Origin: Clostridiales bacterium UBA6981
Lineage (GTDB): Bacteria; Bacillota; Clostridia; Oscillospirales; Oscillospiraceae
Length of the DNA stretch: 18,405 bases
Direction of reading: 5' to 3'
Assembly: GCA_002450075.1 (NCBI GenBank)
Contig: DJYJ01000064.1
Coordinates: 1-18,405, forward strand
Part shown: one piece after another, positions 6,570 through 13,618 of the stretch
Position numbering within the stretch: position 1 is the first letter of the stretch
How the letters are laid out: each line of letters begins with the position of its first letter
Program-made: the position numbers and the translations under genes
The notes under the pieces: model-generated
What the model saw: the letters and a program-made list of their open reading frames with translations, nothing else
Told to the model about the DNA's origin: nothing
Database searches by the model: none

Positions 6570-7796
6570 ATGAAAGGAATCTGTGTCAAAAACGAGATCC
6601 AACCGCTAAAGCGCGTGCTGCTGCACCGGCCGGGGAAGGAGCTGCTGAAGCTCACGCCCAAGCGCCTCGGCGAGCTGCTGTTCGACGACATCCCGTTCCT
6701 CAGGGTCGCCCAGCGTGAGCATGACGCCTTTGCCGCGATCCTGCGGGAAAACGGCGTCGAGGTCGTCTATCTCGAGGACCTGATGACCGAGGTGCTTGCC
6801 CTTCGCCCCGAGCTTGTCCGTCCCTTTATCCTCCAATGGCTGAGCGAGGGCGATATCCGGACCGGCAAATGGCGGGACAAGCTGTGCGATTATCTGCTGG
6901 AGAATTTTGCGGGCAAGGCGCTGGTCGAAAAGACGATGGAGGGCATCGCCCTCAAGGAGATCGGCGGCGCGTCGCTCTACTCGCTGCAGGACCGGATCGC
7001 ACCCGCCGACGACATCGTCGTCGACCCGATGCCGAATCTCTATTTCACGCGCGATCCCTTCGCCTCGGTCGGCAGAGGCGTGCTGATCAACCGCATGCAC
7101 TATCCCACACGCCGGCGCGAGACGATCTACGCCGACTATATTTTCCGCTATCACCCCGATTTTGCCGAGGTGCGCCGCTACTGCGACCGCACCGACCACG
7201 CCAGCATCGAGGGAGGTGACGTGCTGAACCTCACCGCCGAGACGATCGCCATCGGCATCTCCGAGCGCACCTCGCCCGACGGGATCGAGCGCGTCGCGCG
7301 CCGCCTGTTCTCCGATCCGGAGGCCACCGTGCGCACCGTGCTCGCCTTTGACATCCCGTCCAGCCGCGCCTTCATGCATCTCGACACGGTCTTCACCCAG
7401 ATCGACACGGACAAGTATATCGTCCACCCGGCGATCATCGGCCCGCTGACGGTCTACGAGATCACGCCCGGCGCGCACGACCCGGCCGAGCTGCATATCG
7501 AGCGCGTCGACGAAACGCTCGAGAATATTCTGGAGAAGTATACGCATACCGAGCGGGTAAAGCTGATCCACTGCGGCGGCGACGACATGATCGCCGCGGC
7601 GCGCGAGCAATGGAACGACGGGTCGAATACGCTTGCCATCGCGCCGGGCAGGGTGATCGTCTATGAGCGCAACGACGTGACCAATCCGATCCTGCGAGAC
7701 AACGGCATCGAGATTCTGGAAATGCCGTCGGCGGAGCTCTCCCGCGGTCGCGGCGGCCCGCGCTGCATGTCCATGCCGCTCATCCGCGCCGAATAA
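6570..7796 (+). CDS. arcA: Arginine deiminase
   Basis: This 408-aa enzyme hydrolyses arginine to citrulline and ammonia, the first step of the arginine deiminase pathway. The catalytic residues are present: D161 (FTRDP), E214 (EGGD), H270 (HLDTVF) and nucleophile C399 (GGPRCMSMP), at nearly the same numbers as in characterised deiminases of about 409 aa. The start is the ATG at 6570 with AGGAG 6 nt upstream. arcB follows 45 nt later and arcC 7 nt after that, a complete catabolic operon. No clear promoter appears in the 35 nt between the argS terminator and the start, and no ARG box was recognised, so how it is controlled is not visible. No arginine/ornithine antiporter gene (arcD) lies in the window. 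Confidence 0.97.
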   Translation: MKGICVKNEIQPLKRVLLHRPGKELLKLTPKRLGELLFDDIPFLRVAQREHDAFAAILRENGVEVVYLEDLMTEVLALRPELVRPFILQWLSEGDIRTGKWRDKLCDYLLENFAGKALVEKTMEGIALKEIGGASLYSLQDRIAPADDIVVDPMPNLYFTRDPFASVGRGVLINRMHYPTRRRETIYADYIFRYHPDFAEVRRYCDRTDHASIEGGDVLNLTAETIAIGISERTSPDGIERVARRLFSDPEATVRTVLAFDIPSSRAFMHLDTVFTQIDTDKYIVHPAIIGPLTVYEITPGAHDPAELHIERVDETLENILEKYTHTERVKLIHCGGDDMIAAAREQWNDGSNTLAIAPGRVIVYERNDVTNPILRDNGIEILEMPSAELSRGRGGPRCMSMPLIRAE

Positions 7797-7841
7797 AAAG
7801 AAGAGTTATCACACTTAATCATACGAGGAGGAACAAACACC

Positions 7842-8834
7842 ATGGCACTCAACATCCGCGGCAGAAGCTTTCTTACCCTGCTGGACTACACGCCAGAGGA
7901 GATCCGGTATCTGCTCGATCTCGCGGCGGAGTTCAAGCGCATGAAGCAGACCGGCACCCCGCATAAATGGCTCGGCGACAAGCAGATCGTCCTGCTCTTC
8001 GAGAAGACCTCCACCCGTACGCGCTGCTCCTTCGAGGTGGCCGCGCGAGACCTCGGCATGGGCGTCACGTTCCTCGATCCGGGCTCGTCCCAGATGGGAA
8101 AGAAGGAGTCGCTCGCCGACACGGCCAAGGTGCTCGGCCGCCTGTACGACGGCATCGAATACCGCGGCTTCAAGCAGTCGGTCGTCGAGGACCTGGCAAA
8201 GTATTCCGGCGTCCCCGTGTGGAACGGTCTGACCGACGATTTCCACCCCACGCAGATGCTCGCGGACATGCTGACCGCGCGCGAGGAGTTTGGCGATCTT
8301 AAAGGGCGCAAGCTGACCTTCTTCGGCGACGCGCGCAACAACGTAGCCAACTCCCTCATGGTCGTCTGCGCCAAGCTGGGGCTGCACTACTGCGCCTGCG
8401 GCCCGAAGGAGCTGATGCCCGCCGAGTGGCTCGTCGAAAAGTGCCATGAGATCGCCGGCGAGACCGGCGCGATCCTGGAGTTTACCGAGGATCCCGCCCA
8501 GGGCGCGAAGGACTGCGACATCCTCTATACCGACATCTGGCTGTCCATGGGCGAGCCGGCCGAGCTGTGGGCTGAGCGCATTAAGCTTCTCCTTCCGTAC
8601 CAGATCAACGCCGCGCTGATGGAAAAGGCCAAGAGCGATGCCATCTTCATGCACTGCCTGCCCGCCTTCCACGACCGTGAGACCACTGTGGGCGAGGAGA
8701 TCTACGAAAAGTTCGGCCTCGAGGCCATGGAAGTGACCGACGACGTCTTCCTGGGCACGCATGCGCGCCAGTTCCGCGAGGCGGAAAACCGCATGCATAC
8801 GATCAAGGCCGTCCTCTACGCCACGCTGCACTAA
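7842..8834 (+). CDS. arcB: Ornithine carbamoyltransferase, probably catabolic
   Basis: This 330-aa enzyme interconverts citrulline plus phosphate with ornithine plus carbamoyl phosphate. Carbamoyl phosphate-binding STRTR is at 57-61, HPTQ at 135-138, the ornithine-loop DIWLSMG at 231-237 and HCLP, with the active-site cysteine, at 271-274. Length is normal for the family. Sequence alone does not fully separate anabolic ArgF from catabolic ArcB; position between arcA and arcC makes phosphorolysis of citrulline the likely direction. A strong AGGAGG lies 10 nt upstream of the ATG. arcC begins only 7 nt after its stop. Confidence 0.96.
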   Translation: MALNIRGRSFLTLLDYTPEEIRYLLDLAAEFKRMKQTGTPHKWLGDKQIVLLFEKTSTRTRCSFEVAARDLGMGVTFLDPGSSQMGKKESLADTAKVLGRLYDGIEYRGFKQSVVEDLAKYSGVPVWNGLTDDFHPTQMLADMLTAREEFGDLKGRKLTFFGDARNNVANSLMVVCAKLGLHYCACGPKELMPAEWLVEKCHEIAGETGAILEFTEDPAQGAKDCDILYTDIWLSMGEPAELWAERIKLLLPYQINAALMEKAKSDAIFMHCLPAFHDRETTVGEEIYEKFGLEAMEVTDDVFLGTHARQFREAENRMHTIKAVLYATLH

Positions 8835-8841
8835 TACCGCC

Positions 8842-9774
8842 ATGGCAGAGACAATCGTGGTTGCCCTTGGCGGCAACGCGCTCGGCAGCACCCCTGAAAA
8901 GCAGCTTGAACTGGTACAGAATACGGCCGGCGTGATCGCCGACCTTGTCGAGCAGGGCTATGAGGTCGTCATCGGCCACGGCAACGGCCCCCAGGTCGGC
9001 ATGATCAACCTGGCAATGGAGTTTTCGGCAAACAAAGGCGGCGGCACGCCGCCCATGCCCTTTCCCGAGTGCGGCGCGATGACCCAGGGCTATATCGGCT
9101 ATCACCTGCAGCAGGCGATTGGCCGTTCGCTGCGCGAAAAGGGGATCAAAAAGAGCTGCGCTGCCGTGATCACCCAGATCGTTGTCGATCCGGACGATCC
9201 CGGCTTCCTCAATCCGACCAAGCCCATCGGCAGCTTTGTTGCAAAGGAAGAGGCAGAGGCGATCACGGCGGAGAAGGGCTATGTCTTTGTCGAGGATGCG
9301 AGACGGGGCTATCGCCGCGTCGTGCCCTCGCCGCTGCCGAAGCGCATCGTCGAGCTTGAGCTGGTCGAACAGCTTGTCGCGGCGGGCAATATCGTCATCA
9401 CCGTTGGCGGGGGAGGGATCCCCGTCGTGGAGACGGATGACGGTCTGGAGGGTGTCGACGCCGTCATCGACAAGGACCGCGCCTGCGCGCTGCTCGCGCG
9501 CGAGCTGCACGCGGACAGATTGGTGATCTTAACGGCGGTCGAGCGGGTGTGCCTCCATTACAGGACGCCCGACGAGCGCGCGCTCGAAAGCCTGACGCTC
9601 CAGGAGTGCGAGCGATATATGGCCGCTGGCGAGTTCCCGCCGGGCAGCATGCAGCCGAAGATCGAGGCCTGCATGGAATTCGTCCGCTCCTGCGGCGGCA
9701 CGGCGCTGATCACGTCGCTCGAAAAGGCGGCCGACGCCCTTGTGGGCAAAACCGGAACGATCATCACAAGATAA
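8842..9774 (+). CDS. arcC: Carbamate kinase
   Basis: This 310-aa enzyme moves phosphate from carbamoyl phosphate to ADP, giving ATP, CO2 and ammonia, the energy-yielding last step of the pathway. It shows the amino acid kinase family signatures: ALGGNAL (8-14), GHGNGPQVG (45-53), NPTKPIGSF, VGGGGIPV, AVIDKD and a C-terminal FPPGSMQPKIEA segment. Length matches the usual 310 aa. The start is the ATG at 8842, where the conserved sequence begins (the frame is open into arcB). No clear Shine-Dalgarno sequence precedes it, so it is probably translated by coupling to arcB, 7 nt upstream. Confidence 0.96.
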   Translation: MAETIVVALGGNALGSTPEKQLELVQNTAGVIADLVEQGYEVVIGHGNGPQVGMINLAMEFSANKGGGTPPMPFPECGAMTQGYIGYHLQQAIGRSLREKGIKKSCAAVITQIVVDPDDPGFLNPTKPIGSFVAKEEAEAITAEKGYVFVEDARRGYRRVVPSPLPKRIVELELVEQLVAAGNIVITVGGGGIPVVETDDGLEGVDAVIDKDRACALLARELHADRLVILTAVERVCLHYRTPDERALESLTLQECERYMAAGEFPPGSMQPKIEACMEFVRSCGGTALITSLEKAADALVGKTGTIITR

Positions 9775-9779
9775 AAACA

Positions 9780-9810
9780 GAGGGGGCTGCAGATGCTCTG
9801 CAGCTCCCTC
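9780..9810. terminator. Hairpin after arcC
   Basis: A 13-bp stem with one mismatch (9780-9792/9798-9810) and loop ATGCT lies 5 nt after the arcC stop. No T run follows on the plus strand, whereas on the minus strand the hairpin is followed by CTGTTTTTAT. It may protect the arc mRNA 3' end or stop antisense transcription as much as terminate arcC. Confidence 0.6.
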
Positions 9811-9815
9811 CAATA

Positions 9816-9900
9816 CTGTCATTCTGAGGCCTTTGGCCGAAGAATCTTTCAACAAAAGACGGACTGTGAAAGATCCTTCGCTTGACGCCCAGGATGACAG
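9816..9900. repeat. MITE-like 85-bp imperfect palindrome
   Basis: The ends CTGTCATTCTG (9816-9826) and CAGGATGACAG (9890-9900) are inverted with one mismatch, and inner arms around CGAAGAATCTTTC and GAAAGATCCTTCG continue the palindrome. The left arm resembles the widespread dispersed repeat of the TGTCATTCTGAGC...GAAGAATC kind found in many bacterial genomes. It has no coding capacity, so any mobility would need an enzyme supplied elsewhere. The family assignment is from memory. Confidence 0.65.
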
Positions 9901-9926
9901 TTTGCTTTTATAAAAGGATTTATACT

Positions 9927-9993
9927 AGAACCTCATAAAAACCTTTAATTGTTTAAAAGGTTTTTATAGCACCGTAAGGTGCGTAGAGGTTCT
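9927..9993. repeat. Candidate three-way-junction RNA or repeat element
   Basis: An outer 8-bp stem AGAACCTC/GAGGTTCT (9927-9934/9986-9993) encloses two hairpins: a 12-bp arm (9935-9946/9956-9967) and GCACC-GTAA-GGTGC (9969-9982), whose GTAA would be a GNRA tetraloop in RNA read on the plus strand. The arms are nearly contiguous. No known riboswitch or small RNA was recognised. It lies downstream of arcC and upstream of the DUF3810-like gene. Confidence 0.6.
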
Positions 9994-9998
9994 GTATG

Positions 9999-10156
9999 AT
10001 AAGTGAGGCTCGAAATCTTCGATTTCGTTTAGCCGAACTTATACACAGTTGACGGATTTTCAGCGCCTTTTGCGCTGAAAATGCCGCAGAACTGCGGCTT
10101 ATCTGATTAAAGAATTTAATCAGATAATAGTATTATTTGTCACTTGCTGTCAAGTG
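9999..10156. repeat. Five further tandem palindromes upstream of the DUF3810-like gene
   Basis: In order: a nested stem (ATAAGT/ACTTAT 9999-10004/10037-10042; GGCT/AGCC 10007-10010/10031-10034; CGAAATC/GATTTCG 10011-10017/10021-10027); an 11-bp stem (10056-10066/10072-10082); GCCGCA/TGCGGC with loop GAAC (10083-10088/10093-10098); a 13-bp stem with loop GAA (10099-10111/10115-10127); and CACTTG/CAAGTG (10141-10146/10151-10156). Three of them abut without a single spacer base. No coding sequence is visible. The first hairpin array at 1-204 has the same style. Confidence 0.7.
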
Positions 10157-10172
10157 GAAAACAGTGTATAGT
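10144..10172 (+). promoter_or_regulatory. Possible promoter of the DUF3810-like gene
   Basis: TATAGT (10167-10172) lies 17 nt after TTGCTG (10144-10149), which matches only half of the -35 consensus. Initiation would be near 10179-10180, at the start codon itself, implying a leaderless or nearly leaderless mRNA. The -35 overlaps the last palindrome of the array. Confidence 0.4.
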
Positions 10173-10179
10173 TTTTGCC

Positions 10180-11319
10180 ATGGAAACAAAAACGAGAGAA
10201 AAACGCGGCCTCGCCGCCATATTCGCGCTCTGTCCGCGGCGCCATGTGCTGCTGCTCGTATCGGCCGGCCTGATCGCGCTGCACCTTGCCCTGCGCGGCC
10301 GGCATGAGCTGATGGTCCTGCTCTCAGAAAAGGTCGTGCGGCCGCTCCACCGCGTGCTCGGCTCGCTTAACGCCCACGTGCCCTTTTCGGTGGCGGAGCT
10401 GCTGCTCGCGCTCGCGGCGACCGCCGCATTAGTTTACATAATATATCAGATTGCCATGCTGCTTCGCCGCGGGGAAAAGGGGAGACGGCTGTACCGCACG
10501 CTCATCACACTCTGCTCGGCCGGTCTCACGGTGTACGCGCTTTTCTGTCTGCTCTGGGGGGTATATTATTATGCCGACGATTTCGCCACGCAAAGCGGCT
10601 TTGTGAACGAGCCCGTCTCGACCGAGCAGCTCGCCTCCGTCACGCGCTATTTCGCCCGCGGGGCGAATCACTACGGCGCACTCGTCGCGCGTGACGAAAA
10701 CGGGCTGTGTGCGTCCGACCGGGCGGAGATCATACGGAAGTCGCCGGAGGTCTTCGCCGAGACGGAAAAGGACTATCCCGCGCTCGCCGGTCCGGCGCTC
10801 GCGGCGAAGGGGATCGTCTGCTCGCGTGTGATGAGCTATCTCGACTTCACGGGCTTTTTCTTCCCCTTTACGGCGGAGGCAAACGTCAACATGGACTCGC
10901 CCCGCTGCGATCTCGCCGCCACGGTGGCGCACGAGCTGTCACACCAGCGCGGCGTCGCCAGGGAGCAGGAGGCCAATTTCACGGCGGTGCTCGCCTCACT
11001 GCGCTATGGGGACGCGGATTATTGTTACAGCGCGTGCCTGCTTGCCTATACGCATCTCGGCAACGCGCTCTACCGCGCTGACCATGCGGCCTGGGAGGAG
11101 ATCCGCGCCGAGCTCTCCGAGAACGTCGTGCGCGATCTTTCCGCGCGCAGCGCCTATTGGCGGCAGTTCGAGACGCCGGTGCAGAAGGCCTCAAACACGG
11201 TGTACGAGGGCTTTCTTCACAGCTATGACCAGACGCTGGGGCTGAAAAGCTACGGCGCCTGCGTCGATCTGCTGGTGAACTATTATTACGAGCTGTCCCT
11301 TGAGCAGTCCAGCCCATGA
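10180..11319 (+). CDS. DUF3810-like membrane protein with HExxH zinc motif
   Basis: The 379-aa product has three N-terminal membrane helices (about 22-40, 71-93 and 106-131), then a domain holding HELSH (251-255) in VAHELSHQRG followed by REQEAN, the pattern of a zinc metalloprotease with a downstream glutamate ligand. This layout matches the DUF3810 family, whose substrate I do not know. The ATG at 10180 is the best start, although it has no Shine-Dalgarno sequence; the frame also opens at a TTG at 10144 inside the palindrome array. It has no operon partner: the array lies upstream and a bidirectional terminator downstream. Peptidase activity is predicted from the motif only. Confidence 0.8.
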   Translation: METKTREKRGLAAIFALCPRRHVLLLVSAGLIALHLALRGRHELMVLLSEKVVRPLHRVLGSLNAHVPFSVAELLLALAATAALVYIIYQIAMLLRRGEKGRRLYRTLITLCSAGLTVYALFCLLWGVYYYADDFATQSGFVNEPVSTEQLASVTRYFARGANHYGALVARDENGLCASDRAEIIRKSPEVFAETEKDYPALAGPALAAKGIVCSRVMSYLDFTGFFFPFTAEANVNMDSPRCDLAATVAHELSHQRGVAREQEANFTAVLASLRYGDADYCYSACLLAYTHLGNALYRADHAAWEEIRAELSENVVRDLSARSAYWRQFETPVQKASNTVYEGFLHSYDQTLGLKSYGACVDLLVNYYYELSLEQSSP

Positions 11320-11320
11320 A

Positions 11321-11358
11321 AAAACCGGAAAAGACCATGATCTTTTCCGGCTTTTCGA
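11321..11358. terminator. Bidirectional terminator
   Basis: A perfect 10-bp stem CCGGAAAAGA/TCTTTTCCGG (11325-11334/11341-11350) with loop CCATGA has A tracts on its left and T tracts on its right. It serves the convergent DUF3810-like and MATE genes. Confidence 0.8.
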
Positions 11359-11373
11359 TTTTGGACTCTGCCC

Positions 11374-12762
11374 TCAGCCGTGCTGCAGCTGATCCTGCTC
11401 TGCGCGGCGGATCGCCCGCTGGCGGGCAAAGCGGTAGTAGTAGACGAGGATGATCGTGCTGCACATGATCCAGCCCGCGGGATAGCCCAGCGCGACCGGT
11501 ACGATGCTGCCGCTGAGATGCCAGACTGTGAAGAGATACAGCTGGCGGAAGAGCACAAAGGAGAAGAGCATGATGACCATCGTGGCCTTTGTGTCGCCCA
11601 CGCCGCGCAGCGCGCCGGAATAGACCTGGTTGATCGTGCACAGCAGATAGAACGGCGAGACGAGCCGGATGAACAGCGTACCGAAGGCGATGACCTCGGC
11701 CTCCTGATTGAACAGGCGCACCAGCGTGGGCGCAAAGACCATCATCGGCGTTAAGATCGCGATCATGATCAGTGTGCCGATCCAAAGCGCGTGCAGCGGC
11801 CCCTTGCGCGCGCGGTCGAGCTTCCCGGCGCCGTAGTTCTGCCCCACAAAGGTGGTCACGGCCATGGAAAAGCCCATCAGCGGCAGCATGGCAAAGGCGT
11901 CGAGCTTGTTGTACGCGGCCCAGCCCGCCATGCAGGAGCTCTCAAAGCGGTTGATATACGACTGGACAAAGACGTTCGACACGGCCGTGACGCCCATCTG
12001 CAGCGAAGAGGGGATGCCGATCTCACAGATGCGCTTTAAGATCGCGCCGTCAAGCCGCAGCGCGCGCGGATCGACGCGGTAATCCTCCCCTGAGAGGATC
12101 AGCACCCGCATCACGAGCACGGCCGAGAGCGCCTGGGACACGATCGTCGCGATCGCGGCGCCCGCAATGCCGAAGGAAAAGACCTTGACGAAGAGATAGT
12201 CGAGCACGGTGTTCGTCGTAGCCGAGAAGATCAGAAAGTACAGCGGATGCGTCGAATCGCCGACGGCGCGCAGGATGCCCGCGCCGATGTTGTACAGCAG
12301 CATCCCGGAGATGCCCCAGAAATAGATCCGCAGATATTCCGACGCCGCGCCCATCACGTCCTCGGGCGTATCCATCAGACGCAGCATCAGCGGCGTCATC
12401 GCGACGCCGATCCCCGTCAGGATGACGCACATGATCAGCGTCAGTACGATCGTGGTCTGGACCGAGCGGCTCAGCCGCTCGCGGTCCTTCGCGCCGTAAA
12501 ACTGGCTGATCACGACGCCGGCGCCGCCGGAGAGCCCGGCGAACACGCCGATGAGCGTGTTGATGATCGGCCCCGTGCAGCCGACGGCGGCGAGCGCCTG
12601 CTTGCTGACGAAGTTGCCGACGATGATCGAGTCGACCGTGTTGTAGAGCTGCTGGAAGACGTTGCCGATCATCAGCGGCAGCGCAAAGGTGACAAGAAGC
12701 CGCGGGATGCTCCCCACGGTCATGTCGGTATCTTTTTTCCCAATCAGTGAAGCCAAGTTCAA
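11374..12762 (-). CDS. MATE-family multidrug/sodium antiporter
   Basis: This protein of about 450-460 aa has twelve predicted membrane helices in two similar halves, opening with MTVGSIPRLLVTFALPLMIGNVFQQLYNTVDS, a hallmark of DinF/NorM-type MATE exporters. Conserved signatures include VGNFVS, AVGCTGPI and, in the second half, VGQNYGAG. These proteins expel cationic drugs or other organic compounds using a Na+ or H+ gradient; the substrate cannot be told here. The start is uncertain. The frame is open to 12822, but the extended -10 TGCTATACT (TATACT at 12799-12794) puts initiation near 12787, so a TTG at 12762 or 12756 or the ATG at 12723 must be used. I give 12762, behind a GGGG stretch. The gene stands alone, convergent with the DUF3810-like gene. 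Confidence 0.9.
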   Translation of the reverse strand: MNLASLIGKKDTDMTVGSIPRLLVTFALPLMIGNVFQQLYNTVDSIIVGNFVSKQALAAVGCTGPIINTLIGVFAGLSGGAGVVISQFYGAKDRERLSRSVQTTIVLTLIMCVILTGIGVAMTPLMLRLMDTPEDVMGAASEYLRIYFWGISGMLLYNIGAGILRAVGDSTHPLYFLIFSATTNTVLDYLFVKVFSFGIAGAAIATIVSQALSAVLVMRVLILSGEDYRVDPRALRLDGAILKRICEIGIPSSLQMGVTAVSNVFVQSYINRFESSCMAGWAAYNKLDAFAMLPLMGFSMAVTTFVGQNYGAGKLDRARKGPLHALWIGTLIMIAILTPMMVFAPTLVRLFNQEAEVIAFGTLFIRLVSPFYLLCTINQVYSGALRGVGDTKATMVIMLFSFVLFRQLYLFTVWHLSGSIVPVALGYPAGWIMCSTIILVYYYRFARQRAIRRAEQDQLQHG

Positions 12763-12793
12763 GACCCCGGTTCTTTTTTGATCTCTTATTTTC

Positions 12794-12799
12794 AGTATA
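12794..12799 (-). promoter_or_regulatory. -10 element of the MATE gene
   Basis: On the minus strand TATACT is preceded by TGC, an extended -10. The -35 region falls in the T-rich tail of the upstream carD-type terminator and shows no strong match. The motif was used to rule out the upstream start codon at 12822. Confidence 0.5.
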
Positions 12800-12821
12800 G
12801 CACGCGTTGAAAAAAACGACA

Positions 12822-12852
12822 ATAAAAAAGCAGGGCACGCTCTGTGCCCTGC
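12822..12852 (-). terminator. Terminator of the CarD-family gene
   Basis: On the minus strand, a 9-bp stem GCAGGGCAC/GTGCCCTGC (12852-12844/12838-12830) with a 5-nt loop is followed by TTTTTTATTG. It lies 15 nt after the gene's stop codon. Confidence 0.85.
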
Positions 12853-12867
12853 AAAGAATAGATGTGC

Positions 12868-13353
12868 TTACTCGGCCACGGTCCGGGCGATATAGCTCTC
12901 CACCTCGCTGATGTCGATGTCCAGCGCCACGGCCAGCTCGCCGTGCAGGATATCCTTGGCGCGCTTCATCGTCGCCTCCGCGCGGCTGGATTTGGTTTTA
13001 CGGTCCGCCATACGCGAATACAATCCCTTGATGACGGAAACCAGCGCCTCGCAGCTGTGGAGCTTGAACAGCTCCTTGTAAAAGGCGTCGACGTGGTTGA
13101 AGCGCGTATCGCTGCAGATCGCGGGCTCAATGTCCGGGATCGTGGCGATAAAGGCCTCGGCCTCCGAACGGGTCATGACCGGGCGCATATACGCCGCGGA
13201 ATCGACCGGCGCGAAGTAGGTGCCGCTCCCGATGAGCGGCGTGAGGTGATAATACACCTTTCCGCCTGCGCCGTCCATCGGCAGCGAGCCGATCTTCTCG
13301 ACGGTGCAGACGCCGTTTTCACCGTATATAATCTTTTCTCCGACGGAAAACAT
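12868..13353 (-). CDS. CarD-family transcriptional regulator
   Basis: This 161-aa protein begins with FSVGEKIIYGENGVCTVEKIG, the beta-rich RNA polymerase-interacting domain shared by CarD/CdnL and the Mfd (TRCF) protein, about residues 1-65. The helical remainder (about 66-161) contains KGLYSRMADRKTKSSRAEA, as in CarD C-terminal domains that touch promoter DNA. CarD proteins bind the RNA polymerase beta subunit and adjust open-complex stability. The start is the ATG at 13353, with GGGGGAG 7 nt upstream; a TTG directly before it is in frame but less likely. On the minus strand a TATACT (13387-13382) is a plausible -10 without a clear -35. It is a single-gene unit with its own terminator, divergent from hemZ. 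Confidence 0.9.
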   Translation of the reverse strand: MFSVGEKIIYGENGVCTVEKIGSLPMDGAGGKVYYHLTPLIGSGTYFAPVDSAAYMRPVMTRSEAEAFIATIPDIEPAICSDTRFNHVDAFYKELFKLHSCEALVSVIKGLYSRMADRKTKSSRAEATMKRAKDILHGELAVALDIDISEVESYIARTVAE

Positions 13354-13492
13354 CAAATAGCTCCCCCACTCTATTACTCATAGTATAATCATACACTATT
13401 TTTCAGAAAATTTCCATCTTTTTTTTCGGGAAAATTGAGAAATATCAAATGATTTTTCTTCAAATTCCTTGTCTTTTCAAAAAATTTAACCG

Positions 13493-13521
13493 TTGTCAGA
13501 TGCTATCCTGTCTGTTATACT
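13493..13521 (+). promoter_or_regulatory. hemZ promoter
   Basis: TTGTCA (13493-13498) and TATACT (13516-13521) are 17 nt apart, near consensus. The expected leader is about 90 nt. The AT-rich sequence at 13381-13492 between this and the divergent CarD gene has T and A tracts typical of an UP-element-like or curved region, but no other gene. Confidence 0.8.
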
Positions 13522-13618
13522 GTTTTCGATCATAGCGGGCCCGGCATTTCCGGCTCGTTCTTTTCTCCGGCGGCCCGTGCATAGGAGCCGAAACGTCTTT
13601 TTGCGGGAGAACGCAAAG

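Noticed and set aside
4641..6602. 653-codon minus-strand frame opposite argS
   Set aside because: It is the antisense of an unmistakable synthetase and crosses the argS promoter and terminator.
13493..13618. Longer HemZ N terminus beginning with TTG at 13493
   Set aside because: That codon is part of the -35 box and the extra residues are not conserved-looking; the GTG at 13619 has a proper ribosome site.
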